From positions 4,574,501-4,638,500 of the forward strand of contig NZ_CP101416.1 in assembly GCF_027942295.1 (NCBI RefSeq): a DNA stretch of 64,000 nucleotides, read 5' to 3'. The position numbers were made by a program, and so were the translations under genes. This document shows positions 1-10,212 of the stretch, in pieces (the stretch's first letter is position 1; each line of letters starts with the position of its first letter). Below the pieces are notes generated by a model. That model was given only the letters and a program-made list of their open reading frames with translations, did no database searches and was not told the origin of the DNA. Source of the stretch: Pseudanabaena sp. Chao 1811 (lineage in GTDB: Bacteria > Cyanobacteriota > Cyanobacteriia > Pseudanabaenales > Pseudanabaenaceae).

Positions 1-202
1 ACAATTAGAAAATGATTGGGAAATATTAGGAGCGACTCCCGCCACGATCGCTAAAGTTGCCAATCGTTATCGCTGGCAAATTCTATTAAAATTCATGCCT
101 GATGTTTTACTCAATGTACCGAACTTAGAAGAGTTACGAATGTTAGTGAATTCTAAAGCTGTGAGAGTTGCGATCGATGTCGATCCATTAACAATTCTAT
201 AA
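1..202 (+). CDS. priA: Primosomal protein N' (PriA helicase), C-terminal end
   Basis: This is the last 66 codons of a gene whose start lies outside the window; the reading frame begins at base 2 and stops at TAA 200-202. The peptide contains NRYRWQILLK followed about 40 residues later by VRVAIDVDPLTIL at the very C-terminus. This pair of blocks is typical of the end of PriA, the 3'-5' helicase that restarts stalled replication forks by loading the primosome. Only the C-terminal domain is visible, so helicase motifs and zinc-binding cysteines cannot be checked. The assignment rests on these two short blocks and the DVDP ending, which are distinctive. Confidence 0.8.
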   Translation, partial: QLENDWEILGATPATIAKVANRYRWQILLKFMPDVLLNVPNLEELRMLVNSKAVRVAIDVDPLTIL

Positions 203-234
203 ACAATGTATCGTAAAGCGAGATATTGTTTATT

Positions 235-2511
235 TTAACGGAAGTTCCATACTTCGTAACGGCGATTGCGGAGGGTGAGGATTTGTCCTTCGGTGCTGCT
301 TGGTAATACATCTAGCCATAATCTACCTCCATTCATATCACTAAATATCAGGGAGCCATCACTCGAAAAAGCGATCGCTAAAGGATAATGGCGATCGCCT
401 AGATCAACTTGCGATCGATCTAGTAATAGTAAATACTCAGACTTGCCAAAGCCATCTAAATTCACCGAGGTGAGTGTCCATTGTTGTTGGGCTAGGACAC
501 CAAAGTCTTCAATACTCATGGAGACCTGTCCATTGCGTTGCAACTCACTATACATAGATCGAATTATGCGTTCAATCACTTTTGGAGAGAGCGTTTGCCA
601 ATCAACAGAGTTTCCCTTAGGGGGATCGAATGTACCACCACTAGTTACTAGTGGCGGAATGATGCTTTTTGTCAGTAAAGGCGCGAGACTAGCTTCACCC
701 GAAGCTAAAATCTTCAACTGACCATCATCACCAACCCACAAAGATTGAGCAGTCAGGAATGATGTTTGAGCCTTGCCATAGGCATCGTATAGCACCACAC
801 CCAGATTATTGTTAATCGAAAGTCCTAAGATGCGCCATAGCAGAATTGATGAGCGATCGCTTAGTTCTGAGAATGGATCATTGCGCCACTTATCACCATC
901 CTTCATCAAATCAATCCGCACTTCGTACCAAGCTTGCCCCGATTCTAATTTTGGTGGAGGCAAGAACCATTCCGAGCCAGCATTTCCTTTACCAATGTAG
1001 GTAACACTGCCCAGCAATTGCTGTGGTTTGAGCAAGATCGGCGCAAGATCTAGTCTTTGTAATAATTGATTGAAGTCCTTCGCATCAACCTTTTGTTCTC
1101 TCAACCAATTTTCAGCACGCCGCAAGCCATTACGTTGGAGCACAACTAATCCTCCCCACAGCTTGATCTCCGTCGCATTGGTAAAAGTCAACATGGTCAT
1201 TGCTCTCTGCCAAATATGAGGATGATATTTCTCCAACATTTCCGCAATCCGATCGCCTTTATAGGTGGTATCGTTAGCGATCGCGATCGCCTCACTCCAG
1301 CGTCCATCAATGATATTAATGAGGGCTTTTTCGCCAATATTTGCATTGGGATTATCGGCTCGCTCAGAGGTGATTTTGGCATGTAAGGAAATTAGATCAT
1401 ATTGTTCCTGTAAGAATGGCGATAGAGTTTTACCCTGCGCTCGCAATTCATTAACCATAAGATTAAACTTACCCAAGGCAGGCGACCATAGTCCCACACT
1501 CGCCATAAGTAGAGCATCTTGATAGGCTTTGGGTTGATTTTTTGCTTCATTGAGATTGATCTGTCGCAACTGGACTTTCTTAATAGAAGTGGCGATCGCT
1601 TCTTCAGGTTGATAGACCAAAAACATTGGCTCAAATTCCTGACTTTGATTGACTACCAATTGTGGAGAATTAGGATTGCTCGTAAGGATACTTCGCCATT
1701 TAGGAATCTCTCCTGCGGCGCTTGTCCAAGACTCTAATTCAAATAGTTGAGATCGCTTGTCTGTCACAAAGTAATAAATCTGTCCATAGGCAATCCCATC
1801 TACTCTTCCTGATGTCGTGAACCAAAGACCATCTTTTTGATCACCAATTTGCTTGGGTGGATTATCGATTAAAGACAGTTTTTTGAGTGGTAGTCGGTTG
1901 CGGTTTGGCTGTAAACGTTCAGGAGGTGAGTAGGTAGCATATTTTAAAAGAGGCGATCGCACAAAATATTCATCGATGCCTGAGATCGTCATGGTACTTA
2001 CTAACATTAACTTCTCAATACCACGATCCCAAACTGTTTGATAAAGGCGGATCTCGCGAATATTCTGAGTTTCTGTTTCTAGAACTGTATAGATAACTTC
2101 CCCAGTTTTAAGATTGTAATTTTCACCGAGTTTAAGTTGACTACGCCCCAGTTCTTCTTGAATTTGTTTGATGCTTTTAGGAACATTCCACAATGAGTTG
2201 GGGTAAAAAGCAGGCGCATCGGAGGAGGCTAACCAACTAATGGCTAATGGATTAACGAGATAAATTGTCCCCACCGCAATTAGCCATCCTACTAGTGGAA
2301 TACTCAACACTATTCCCAAATCTGCCAAAGTCAAGCGATCGCGCGATTCACTGACCTTTTTATTTAATTTTTTATCGAATACTTGATTCGCCTGTAATTC
2401 AGTAGATTGATCCACTCCACGATCAACCCCTAATGCTCCACGATCTGTCTTGACAAGATCGCCTACGGATTTTGAAGATTCAGGCAAAGATTCCATGCGC
2501 AGTATCGGCAA
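235..2511 (-). CDS. Conserved cyanobacterial membrane-anchored protein, function unknown
   Basis: I do not recognise a named family for this 758-residue protein. After a polar N-terminus of about 60 residues there is one strong hydrophobic segment (about residues 67-92, containing IPLVGWLIAVGTIYLV). The remaining 650 residues look soluble, so a bitopic protein with a large extracytoplasmic or cytoplasmic domain is likely. The middle (about 320-500) is helical and Ala/Leu-rich, resembling a tetratricopeptide-like scaffold, but no clear repeat can be written. The C-terminal third is rich in beta-like stretches. Start ATG 2511 is used; an in-frame ATG at 2496 is an alternative. It ends 33 bases after the convergent priA gene. 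Function cannot be inferred from the context. Confidence 0.7.
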   Translation of the reverse strand: MPILRMESLPESSKSVGDLVKTDRGALGVDRGVDQSTELQANQVFDKKLNKKVSESRDRLTLADLGIVLSIPLVGWLIAVGTIYLVNPLAISWLASSDAPAFYPNSLWNVPKSIKQIQEELGRSQLKLGENYNLKTGEVIYTVLETETQNIREIRLYQTVWDRGIEKLMLVSTMTISGIDEYFVRSPLLKYATYSPPERLQPNRNRLPLKKLSLIDNPPKQIGDQKDGLWFTTSGRVDGIAYGQIYYFVTDKRSQLFELESWTSAAGEIPKWRSILTSNPNSPQLVVNQSQEFEPMFLVYQPEEAIATSIKKVQLRQINLNEAKNQPKAYQDALLMASVGLWSPALGKFNLMVNELRAQGKTLSPFLQEQYDLISLHAKITSERADNPNANIGEKALINIIDGRWSEAIAIANDTTYKGDRIAEMLEKYHPHIWQRAMTMLTFTNATEIKLWGGLVVLQRNGLRRAENWLREQKVDAKDFNQLLQRLDLAPILLKPQQLLGSVTYIGKGNAGSEWFLPPPKLESGQAWYEVRIDLMKDGDKWRNDPFSELSDRSSILLWRILGLSINNNLGVVLYDAYGKAQTSFLTAQSLWVGDDGQLKILASGEASLAPLLTKSIIPPLVTSGGTFDPPKGNSVDWQTLSPKVIERIIRSMYSELQRNGQVSMSIEDFGVLAQQQWTLTSVNLDGFGKSEYLLLLDRSQVDLGDRHYPLAIAFSSDGSLIFSDMNGGRLWLDVLPSSTEGQILTLRNRRYEVWNFR

Positions 2512-2848
2512 ATCTTATACAGATGACATAGCCTAGCATATCTGGGCTGATCTAGCGATCGTATGCATTATTTATAACTATCACCAGTCTTAGCCATGCT
2601 ACAAAACCAGAAAATGCGTGTCGTTACTTCTTACCGCCAATAGCTTCTTGGGTTTTAATTTTGCAGGTTTGTCGAGGTTAGGGGTACAGCAATAATGCCA
2701 ATGTGCATATGCCTGAAACCTTGTTTTGGCAAACGTACAGAAAAGAAAGAAGCCTTATTTACAGATAGAATAGGCTTTATCTTCTGCTACTTAACCCGAA
2801 CTCACATTTTATTAAGGAATTGCTCTGTATCTGGAACTAACGTTAATT
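2512..2848. other. Intergenic region between divergent genes
   Basis: This 337-base stretch separates the divergently transcribed unknown gene and prmC. I see no convincing coding frame, RNA gene or strong hairpin. It presumably holds both promoters. Confidence 0.5.
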
Positions 2849-3715
2849 ATGAATTTCTGGGAATGGTACGATCGCCAAATTTGTGCTGCCAAGCAGCATG
2901 ACGTACCAATATATGAATTAGATTGGTTAGTCTTACGTTTGACTTGTTTAGATAAATTAGACCTGAGATTGCGATCGCCAAATATCGCGCAGAAAGTTAC
3001 ACCTAAATTATTAACTAAGCTAGATCAACTCTGGCAAAAAAGATTAAGCGATCGCCTACCTGTGCAGTATTTAGCAGGCTCAGTCACATGGCGTGATTTA
3101 GAATTGCAAGTCACTCCCGCCGTTTTAATCCCCCGTCCTGAGACGGAATTAATCATTGATATTATTGCCGAGCATTGCCAAAATGCGATTTATCACAATG
3201 GGATCTGGGTGGATTTAGGAACTGGTAGTGGCGCGATCGCGATCGCCTTAGCTCAGCATTTTCCTCAAGCACAAATTCATGCAGTTGATTTTAGTGAATC
3301 TGCTTTAGAAATCGCCAAAATTAATGCCAATGTAAATAACCAGAAAATTCAATTTCATCATGGCAGTTGGTTTGAGCCATTAGCAAAATTAGATCTCCAG
3401 AAGCAATTAATAGGACTTATTTCTAATCCTCCCTATATTCCTAGTAATGAAGTTTTAAATTTACAGCCAGAAGTGACTAATCATGAGCCACACTCTGCTT
3501 TGGATGGTGGCAAAGATGGACTGGATGACATTAGAGAATTAGTCGATACTGCACCAGCATTTTTAATTTCTGGTGGATTTTGGATCATTGAGATGATGCA
3601 AGGTCAAGCGGAAATTGTGCGATCGCTTTTACAAACAAATGGCAAATATAAAAATATTCAAATCCATCGAGATTACTCAGATATTGAAAGATTTATATCG
3701 GCTCAGATTAATTAG
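2849..3715 (+). CDS. prmC: Release factor glutamine methyltransferase PrmC (HemK)
   Basis: PrmC uses S-adenosylmethionine to methylate the glutamine of the GGQ motif in release factors RF1 and RF2, which makes termination efficient. The 288-residue length is normal. Residues 1-80 form the helical N-terminal release-factor-binding domain. The linker motif IPRPETE lies at about 94-100. The Rossmann methyltransferase core has VDLGTGSGAIAIAL at 121-134 for SAM binding. The catalytic NPPY is at 193-196, which binds the glutamine amide. The gene stands alone and its stop overlaps by four bases the stop of the convergent tic20-like gene, so the two mRNAs end tail to tail. Confidence 0.95.
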   Translation: MNFWEWYDRQICAAKQHDVPIYELDWLVLRLTCLDKLDLRLRSPNIAQKVTPKLLTKLDQLWQKRLSDRLPVQYLAGSVTWRDLELQVTPAVLIPRPETELIIDIIAEHCQNAIYHNGIWVDLGTGSGAIAIALAQHFPQAQIHAVDFSESALEIAKINANVNNQKIQFHHGSWFEPLAKLDLQKQLIGLISNPPYIPSNEVLNLQPEVTNHEPHSALDGGKDGLDDIRELVDTAPAFLISGGFWIIEMMQGQAEIVRSLLQTNGKYKNIQIHRDYSDIERFISAQIN

Positions 3716-4230
3716 CGTATTTGCGAATAGCCAACATCAGAAATCACAGGTATTTTATCAGCATACTTGCCTCGAATACATTCAAAGATGCCATATACAG
3801 ATGCAGCTATGACACCTAAAAATGTAACACTAGCAATTATCTGAAGCATGAAAGGGAAAAAGGATAGCTTCCCTAAGATCAGTGCTAAAAGCTCAGTGAA
3901 TGCACCCACAAGAGCAATAATTATATCTAGCAGTAATGCTTGCATGGCATTGAAGCGGATAAAGTGATTTACCTTATAGTTTCTAACTACAAAAATAAAT
4001 ACACAAAACCAAGCAACAAAGCGAATTGAAATAAAATCAATAATTGAAATTGCTAGAATTCTGTATAAATAGAAAACAGGAGTAAAAATTGTTGCTAATT
4101 GGGGAAACTGCTCGAACAAAAATGCCCCAAATAATACTACAGCAGTAATTGGTAGTATGTAAGGCAAACTGGCATAAAGCCTATCTAAATAATCAATTGA
4201 ACTACGTCGTACCATTTTTACACCTCGCAC
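3712..4230 (-). CDS. Tic20-family membrane protein (copy 2 of a tandem pair)
   Basis: This 172-residue protein has four hydrophobic helices and the Tic20 signature: an N-terminal LDRLYASLPYILP segment and a central HFIRFNAMQALLLDI segment. In chloroplasts Tic20 is part of the inner-envelope protein import channel. Cyanobacterial homologues are integral plasma or thylakoid membrane proteins of uncertain role. It lies directly downstream of a second Tic20-like gene; the start of this gene overlaps the end of the upstream one by 13 bases, so they form one transcription unit. The two proteins are clearly paralogous (shared RFN-MQALL block and similar helix spacing) but have diverged substantially. 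Confidence 0.85.
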   Translation of the reverse strand: MRGVKMVRRSSIDYLDRLYASLPYILPITAVVLFGAFLFEQFPQLATIFTPVFYLYRILAISIIDFISIRFVAWFCVFIFVVRNYKVNHFIRFNAMQALLLDIIIALVGAFTELLALILGKLSFFPFMLQIIASVTFLGVIAASVYGIFECIRGKYADKIPVISDVGYSQIR

Positions 4231-4727
4231 TGAAATGATGCAGCTTGAGAAAGTGTAGGAATATCAGAATATTCACCTTTAATACTTTGATAAACTGCAT
4301 ATCCAGTTAATAGCATCACTCCAATGAACATTGTGTTAGCAAAAATTGCACTAATTACAGATGGCAATGCAGCATTGGATAGTTGCTCAAGGAATTGGAA
4401 GAGAATTTGACCGATAAATAAGACAATTTGCATTAACAATGCTTGCATCGTATTAAAGCGAATAAAGCGAGGAATACGGGCATCTCTGACCACCAAAAAA
4501 TATAAGCCCATAAATAAGAAAAACTCACCTGTTAATCCCAGAAAAGGCACTAGTGGGAATGACAGCACATTGCTATAAATCCAGATGAAAGGAATAAAGG
4601 GAAGGATAAGCAAGGGGAACTGTTGAAATAAAACGGCTCCATAAATCACCCCTGCCGACATGGGCAAAAGATAGGGCAAGCAACTATAAAAGCGATGTAA
4701 GGGTGTTGCAGCTTGCTGCCAATTCAT
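4218..4727 (-). CDS. Tic20-family membrane protein (copy 1 of a tandem pair)
   Basis: This is the first gene of the tandem Tic20-like pair. It has four predicted membrane helices, LHRFYSCLPYLLP near the N-terminus and RFIRFNTMQALLMQIV in the middle, matching the family. I chose the ATG at 4727 (protein MNWQQAATP...) because it is preceded by AAAGGAAA at proper Shine-Dalgarno spacing and begins about where the paralog begins. A longer frame reaches 4802, but the extra 25 residues have no counterpart in the paralog. The promoter region faces chlH, and an HLR1-type element lies 124 bases upstream of this start. Confidence 0.85.
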   Translation of the reverse strand: MNWQQAATPLHRFYSCLPYLLPMSAGVIYGAVLFQQFPLLILPFIPFIWIYSNVLSFPLVPFLGLTGEFFLFMGLYFLVVRDARIPRFIRFNTMQALLMQIVLFIGQILFQFLEQLSNAALPSVISAIFANTMFIGVMLLTGYAVYQSIKGEYSDIPTLSQAASFQCEV

Positions 4728-4850
4728 AAAGATTTCCTTTGAGTTCAGGGCATTTACTGGCATTATAGCGATCACAGACTCACAAATGAGAGACCGCAAC
4801 ATATAAGATATTTAAGAAATGTTTACATTTTGCCGTCATTAAGCTTAAGA

Positions 4851-4868
4851 AATGTAACGAAATGTAAA
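4851..4868 (-). promoter_or_regulatory. HLR1-type RpaB binding site between tic20 pair and chlH
   Basis: Read on the minus strand this is TTTACATT, two bases TC, then GTTACATT. It is an exact match to the HLR1 consensus, two (G/T)TTACA(T/A)(T/A) repeats separated by two bases, which the response regulator RpaB binds in cyanobacteria. A further single half-site TTTACATT lies on the plus strand at 4822-4829. The site is 124 bases from the tic20-like start and about 190 bases from the chlH start, so it could control either gene or both in response to light or redox state. The motif match is seen directly; binding is inferred. Confidence 0.6.
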
Positions 4869-5057
4869 CAAATCAATTTCAAATTATTGCATTTATTGCC
4901 CAAAATCAACCACTGCAATGGTTGTCTGGTATTAAATAGTGAATAGGTATAAATCTTTAATTGCAAATTGTTGCACTATGTAACAGTTTGAGCAACACAT
5001 AACCAAACGCAATATATAAAATCCAAAAAAATCAGGACAGTAATTTAAGGAGACTGC

Positions 5058-8000
5058 ATGTTCACTTCTGTGCCACCGATCGCAACATTATCTAGTAGAC
5101 GTATCATTCCCGAAAATCTACAGGGTCGGGTCTTAATGAAGTTGGTCTATGTAGTGCTGGAACCTCAATATCAGAGCGCTATGTCGGCGGCTGTAAAGTC
5201 CATTAATAAAAACAACCCCAACCTAGCGATCGAGGTAAGTGGTTATTTAATTGAGGAACTTCGTAGTCCAGAAAATTACGAGGTTTTTAAAGAAGATATT
5301 GCTGAGGCGGATATTTTTATCGCGTCTTTGATTTTTATTGATGATCTTGCTACGAAAATTGCTCAAGCAGTTGCACCCCATCGCGATCGCTTGTCTGCTT
5401 GCGTCGTATTCCCATCGATGCCAGAGGTAATGCGCCTCAATAAAATGGGCAGCTTTAGTATGGAAAACCTAGGGCAATCTAAGAGTGCGATCGCCCAGTT
5501 TATGCGGAAGCGTAAGGAGAAATCGGGCAGTTCTTTCCAAGACAGTATGCTCAAGGTCGTGCAGACTCTGCCGAAGATTCTCAAATATATGCCTATTGAT
5601 AAGGCGCAGGATGCTCGTAACTTCATGTTGAGCTTCCAATATTGGTTAGGAGGTTCGACAGAAAATATTGAAAACTTCCTATTGATGCTTGCTCAAAATT
5701 ATTTGCCTAGCGTGAAGGCAAGAGCAAAAGAAAATGGTGCGGCTCCTCTAATTATTAAAGACCCTGTTACCTATTTGGACATGGGGCTATGGCATCCTCT
5801 CGCACCGAAAATGTTCGAGAATACTACCGAATATTTGGATTGGTATAATGCCCGTACCGATATTCCCGATGACATGAAAGATCCCCTTGCACCTTGCGTG
5901 GGTCTATTGATGGCACGTACTCACCTCGTTACAGGCGATGACGCGCATTATGTGGCGATGGTTCAGGAATTGGAATCCCTCGGCGCTAGGGTTATTTCCG
6001 TATTTAATGGGGGCTTAGACTTCTCAAAGGCGGTCGAAGAGTATTTCTATGATCCTAAGCAAAAGGATCGAGCGATTGTGGATAGTGTTGTCTCCCTGAC
6101 TGGTTTTGCTCTTGTTGGAGGACCCGCAAAGCAAGATCACCCCAAGGCGATCGAAGCTCTCGAAAAACTGAATCGTCCCTACATGGTAGCCCTGCCCCTA
6201 GTCTTCCAAACTACCGAAGAATGGCAAGATAGCGATCTTGGTTTACATCCTGTACAAGTTGCCCTTCAGGTTGCCTTACCTGAACTCGATGGCGGACTTG
6301 ATCCTATTGTGCTTTCGGGGCGCGATAGCATGACTGGTCGTTCCCATGCTTTAGGCGATCGCCTCGAAACCATCGCCAACCGTGCGATCAAATGGGCAAA
6401 TCTCCGCCGCAAGCCTCGCCATGAGAAGAAACTGGCGATTACCATCTTCAGTTTCCCTCCTGATAAGGGCAATATCGGAACTGCCGCCTATTTAGATGTA
6501 TTCTCTTCCATTCATAAGGTTGTAGAAGCTCTCGGTAATAATGGCTATGACGTTCAAGGATTACCGAAGACATCCCACGATATGATGTCCGAGATTCTGC
6601 ATAACCCTGAAGCAATGGTTGGCAGTCCTGAACTCAACGTTGCCTATAAGATGTCTGTACCTGAGTATGAAGCCCATACTCCCTACGTCGATCGCATTAT
6701 CGAGCAATGGGGACCTGCGCCCGGACATCTCAATTCCGATGGACAGAACTTGATTATTTACGGTAAGCAGTACGGAAATATTTTCGTAGGCGTACAACCC
6801 ACCTTCGGTTATGAAGGCGACCCCATGCGCTTGCTCTTTAGCAAATCCGCTTCACCCCATCATGGCTTCGTTGCTTATTACACCTATCTCAACCATATCT
6901 GGGGAGCCGATGCTGTCCTCCACTTCGGTACTCACGGCTCAATGGAGTTCATGCCTGGGAAGCAAGTGGGTATGTCTGGAGATTGCTATCCCGACAGCTT
7001 GATCGGAGCGCTACCCAACATCTATTACTACGCCGTAAACAACCCCTCAGAAGCCACGATCGCTAAGCGTCGCGGTTATGCCACCATCATCAGCTACATC
7101 ACTCCTGCGCCCGAAAATGCAGGCTTGAGCCGTAACTTGCAAGAACTGAGTGAATTGATTGCGTCCTACAAGGATCTCCGCCTCGGTGGTCGTGGTGTCC
7201 AAATCACCAATACAATCATGGACAAGGTGCGCTTGGTCAATCTCGATAAGGATGTGGAACTTCCAGACCAAGATGCCAAGGATATGTCCCTTGAGGAACG
7301 CGATAACGTCATCGGTCAGGTTTACAACAAGCTGATGGAAATCGAGTCCCGCGTTCTCCCTTGCGGTCTGCACGTTGTTGGTGAACCTCCCAAAGTGGAA
7401 GATGTCACCGATGTGTTGACCAGCATCGCCAGTTTTGATCGCCCCGAAGACAACATGAAGTCTCTGTTGCGAATCATCTGTGAAAGCATCGGACGCGATA
7501 TCGAACAGCTTTACAAATCCAGCGACAAGGGTATTTACGCCGATGTGGAACTCTTGGCAAACATTCGGGCGATCGCCAATAAAGCTGTAGGCGCATTGGT
7601 CAAGGCAAAGGCTGATGACGATGGCAGAGTTTCCAAACTCTCGGTTCTCAACTTCTTTAGAATGGGTAAAACTGAGCCTTGGATTGAAGTTTTCCAAGAG
7701 AATGGCTATCCCAATGTTAATAAAGATGACATCAAACCTCTCTTTGAATTCCTAGAGTTCTGTCTCAAGCAAATTGTTGCTGACAACGAACTCGGCGGCT
7801 TGATCAAAGCTCTGGAAGGCGATTACATCACCCCCAGTCCCGGTGGAGACCCCATCCGTAATCCCTTAGTGCTGCCCACTGGCAAGAATATGCACGCACT
7901 CGATCCTAACTCGATTCCTACGAGTGCGGCAGTGCAAGCGGCTAAAACTGTAGTCGATCGCCTCTTAGAGCGTCAACGTCAAGACAACAATGGAGTCTAT

Positions 8001-9062
8001 CCCGAAACGATCGCAGTCGTCCTCTGGGGAACCGACAACATCAAGACCTATGGCGAATCCCTCGCTCAAGTCCTTTGCATGATCGGCGTGAAGCCTATGC
8101 CCGATGCCCTCGGTCGTGTCAACCGTTTGGAATTGATTCCCCTCGAAGAATTGGGTCGTCCTCGCGTTGATGTGGTTGTCAACTGCTCTGGCGTATTCCG
8201 CGATTTATTCGTTAACCAAATGGACTTGATCGATCGCGCCGTGAGAATGGCAGCCGAAGCCGATGAGCCTCTAGAAATGAACTTTGTCAGGAAGCACGCG
8301 ATCGCCCAAGCCGAAGAATTTGGCTTAACCATCAGTCAAGCGGCTACTCGCGTATTCAGCAACTCATCGGGTTCCTATTCCTCTAACGTTAACCTCGCTG
8401 TGGAAAATAGCACATGGGAAAACGAAGAAGAATTGCAACAGATGTACTTATCTCGTAAGTCCTTCGCCTTTGGCGGTTCCGTCAGCAACACTCAACAGCG
8501 TCAGCTTTACGAAGCCTCACTGAAGACCGTTGACATGACCTTCCAAAACTTGGATTCTTCAGAAATCAGTCTCACCGATGTATCCCACTACTTCGACTCT
8601 GACCCCACTAAGCTCGTTGGCAGTCTCCGTAAAGATGGTAAAAAACCTGCTTCCTTTATCGCTGATACTACCACCGCTAATGCTCAAGTTCGCACCCTCA
8701 CCGAGACAGTCCGACTCGATACCCGCACCAAGATTCTTAATCCCAAGTGGTATGAGGGAATGCTCAAGAGTGGTTACGAAGGTGTACGCGAAATCTCTAA
8801 GCGCCTAGTCAATACAATGGGCTGGTCGGCAACGGCTGGAGCAGTGGACAACTGGGTTTACGAAGATGTCAATGATGTCTATGTGAACGATAAGGAGATG
8901 TGCGATCGCCTCAAAAATCTCAACCCCAATTCGTTCCGTAAGATTGTTGGTACGCTTCTAGAAGTCAATGGTCGCGGCTATTGGGAAACCAGCGAAGAGA
9001 ATCTGGATAGATTGCGTGAACTCTATCAAGAACTCGAAGACCGCATTGAAGGTGTAGAGTAA
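5058..9062 (+). CDS. chlH: Magnesium chelatase subunit H (ChlH)
   Basis: ChlH is the large porphyrin-binding subunit of Mg-chelatase. With ChlI and ChlD it inserts magnesium into protoporphyrin IX, the first committed step to chlorophyll; Gun4 binds it and stimulates the reaction. The 1334-residue length is that of the cyanobacterial enzyme. The CobN/Mg-chelatase region includes conserved blocks such as [15 protein letters not shown] (near residue 628) and [19 protein letters not shown]. The start ATG 5058 has AAGGAGAC just upstream, a strong ribosome site. Codon use is smoother and HIP1-rich compared with neighbouring accessory genes, consistent with high expression. A rho-independent terminator follows 8 bases after the stop. 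chlI and chlD are not in the window. Confidence 0.98.
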   Translation: MFTSVPPIATLSSRRIIPENLQGRVLMKLVYVVLEPQYQSAMSAAVKSINKNNPNLAIEVSGYLIEELRSPENYEVFKEDIAEADIFIASLIFIDDLATKIAQAVAPHRDRLSACVVFPSMPEVMRLNKMGSFSMENLGQSKSAIAQFMRKRKEKSGSSFQDSMLKVVQTLPKILKYMPIDKAQDARNFMLSFQYWLGGSTENIENFLLMLAQNYLPSVKARAKENGAAPLIIKDPVTYLDMGLWHPLAPKMFENTTEYLDWYNARTDIPDDMKDPLAPCVGLLMARTHLVTGDDAHYVAMVQELESLGARVISVFNGGLDFSKAVEEYFYDPKQKDRAIVDSVVSLTGFALVGGPAKQDHPKAIEALEKLNRPYMVALPLVFQTTEEWQDSDLGLHPVQVALQVALPELDGGLDPIVLSGRDSMTGRSHALGDRLETIANRAIKWANLRRKPRHEKKLAITIFSFPPDKGNIGTAAYLDVFSSIHKVVEALGNNGYDVQGLPKTSHDMMSEILHNPEAMVGSPELNVAYKMSVPEYEAHTPYVDRIIEQWGPAPGHLNSDGQNLIIYGKQYGNIFVGVQPTFGYEGDPMRLLFSKSASPHHGFVAYYTYLNHIWGADAVLHFGTHGSMEFMPGKQVGMSGDCYPDSLIGALPNIYYYAVNNPSEATIAKRRGYATIISYITPAPENAGLSRNLQELSELIASYKDLRLGGRGVQITNTIMDKVRLVNLDKDVELPDQDAKDMSLEERDNVIGQVYNKLMEIESRVLPCGLHVVGEPPKVEDVTDVLTSIASFDRPEDNMKSLLRIICESIGRDIEQLYKSSDKGIYADVELLANIRAIANKAVGALVKAKADDDGRVSKLSVLNFFRMGKTEPWIEVFQENGYPNVNKDDIKPLFEFLEFCLKQIVADNELGGLIKALEGDYITPSPGGDPIRNPLVLPTGKNMHALDPNSIPTSAAVQAAKTVVDRLLERQRQDNNGVYPETIAVVLWGTDNIKTYGESLAQVLCMIGVKPMPDALGRVNRLELIPLEELGRPRVDVVVNCSGVFRDLFVNQMDLIDRAVRMAAEADEPLEMNFVRKHAIAQAEEFGLTISQAATRVFSNSSGSYSSNVNLAVENSTWENEEELQQMYLSRKSFAFGGSVSNTQQRQLYEASLKTVDMTFQNLDSSEISLTDVSHYFDSDPTKLVGSLRKDGKKPASFIADTTTANAQVRTLTETVRLDTRTKILNPKWYEGMLKSGYEGVREISKRLVNTMGWSATAGAVDNWVYEDVNDVYVNDKEMCDRLKNLNPNSFRKIVGTLLEVNGRGYWETSEENLDRLRELYQELEDRIEGVE

Positions 9063-9069
9063 AAACTCA

Positions 9070-9100
9070 AAAAAGGCGGTGCAATGCGCCGCCTTTTTTA
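9070..9100 (+). terminator. Rho-independent terminator of chlH
   Basis: A GC-rich stem formed by AAAAGGCGG and CCGCCTTTT with a short loop is followed by a run of T. It lies directly after the chlH stop. Confidence 0.85.
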
Positions 9101-9157
9101 TAGGAAAAATTACCGTTGGTATAATGTTAAACAGGCTATGTCAATCTAAGTTTAGTT

Positions 9158-9469
9158 ATGTTATATGCCATGAATACATTAGACAAATTAGAGCTACTTA
9201 GTGCAAATTGTAGTGATCGCAATGAGTTAGATCGGATTCTCAGTCAATTACTCAGTGTAATGTTAAATCGCCATCGACAGAAATTAGCTGTTTATGACCG
9301 TGATATTAGTAAGTTTGAGCAGAACTACAGGCTCGATTCTCATCAGTTTCAAGAACAATTTGAGTCAGGAGCATTAGGGGATGAAATGGATCTGTTTGAG
9401 TGGCTTAGTTTATGTGAGTTGCGAAAGGATCTCTTGGTTAAGATTAGTAAACTAGAGCAAGCATTGTGA
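9158..9469 (+). CDS. Putative antitoxin partner of a TumE-like toxin
   Basis: This small acidic, helical protein of 103 residues has no DNA-binding motif that I can point to. It contains a sequence stretch about FEQNYRLDSHQFQEQFESG followed by a short EMDLFEWLSL block, a pattern I associate with small partner proteins found before DUF6516 genes in cyanobacteria. It is translationally coupled to the next gene: its TGA (9467-9469) overlaps the start codon of the following ORF. An in-frame ATG at 9170 is an alternative start. The antitoxin role is inferred from position and size only. Confidence 0.55.
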   Translation: MLYAMNTLDKLELLSANCSDRNELDRILSQLLSVMLNRHRQKLAVYDRDISKFEQNYRLDSHQFQEQFESGALGDEMDLFEWLSLCELRKDLLVKISKLEQAL

Positions 9470-9861
9470 TGATTGCTGAAGATTATCTGGCTTTGATAAA
9501 GTCATTGATTGCTCTTTGTCCAATAGTGAAAAGTTTTAGCATTCTTAGAGAGGAAGCACAGGGCAATAAAGGTTTATGGCGATATCGGCTGACTTTACAA
9601 GATGATAGCCTTTTAGAAATGTTTGAGTTTTTTGAAATTCAATCAGATCAGGTTGAGGTGATTAAATACAGTTTTCATTGGCAAAGTAATGATGGACAAT
9701 TTATTAGGCGTTGGGATAATGCTGCTCACCATCCTGAGGTTGAAACTTATCCTCATCATTTACATGAAGGTGCTGAAGATTTTGTATTGCCATATCAGCC
9801 AGTTAAGTTTGAGGAGATTTTGCAAATCGTTTCGGATCTGTTGAACACAAGAATGGTTTAG
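9466..9861 (+). CDS. TumE-like / DUF6516 family putative toxin
   Basis: The 131-residue protein carries the DUF6516 hallmark RRWDNAAHHPEVETYPHHLH at about residues 85-104, preceded by a beta-rich core with YRLTLQDDSLLEMFEFFEI and YSFHWQS. Members of this family are annotated as TumE-type toxins of two-gene toxin-antitoxin systems. The dense conserved histidines suggest an RNase-like active site, but the activity is not established to my knowledge. Start is GTG 9466 or ATG 9469, overlapping the stop of the upstream putative antitoxin. Family membership is a motif-based judgement. Confidence 0.6.
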   Translation: MMIAEDYLALIKSLIALCPIVKSFSILREEAQGNKGLWRYRLTLQDDSLLEMFEFFEIQSDQVEVIKYSFHWQSNDGQFIRRWDNAAHHPEVETYPHHLHEGAEDFVLPYQPVKFEEILQIVSDLLNTRMV

Positions 9862-10212
9862 TTCGTCTGTCAAGGAACGCAATCCTTAAGGCAGCAATTC
9901 TCCTTATGACTTTTGATTTGTCTAAGCCATCAAATTTTGAACGAAATCATTAGCTTTTCAAAGATCACTATTGCGGCTATTCTCAATAGCTGCCGACAGA
10001 TAAAGACAAAATTTTCATAATGAGAATTGCTGATCCTTAAGGTAAGTGAATATTATGAAGCCTGAAGTTTTACAAAAAAATTGCGTAGAGATCGTCTTCT
10101 AACACTTCAATCTGACTGGAGACAGGATAGATTTTACTTGAATTATTGATGAATTTCATGTATGATCGCGCAATACTTTTTAAGGTAATAGTTAACGCAA
10201 CCAATTTAAGAC
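9862..10212. other. Intergenic, possible gene debris
   Basis: Nothing clearly functional is visible. The imperfect inverted pair GCGGCTATT / AATAGCTGCC near 9973-9993 could fold. A short frame ending at TGA 10147-10149 encodes DRLLTLQSDWRQDRFYLNY and is out of frame with a nearby ATG at 10055. This looks like the remnant of a small gene broken by a frameshift. Confidence 0.3.

Noticed and set aside
7047-7697. A 216-codon open frame on the minus strand inside chlH
   Set aside because: It lies wholly antisense to the highly conserved chlH frame, has no ribosome site and its translation has no protein-like family features; it is a by-product of chlH codon use.
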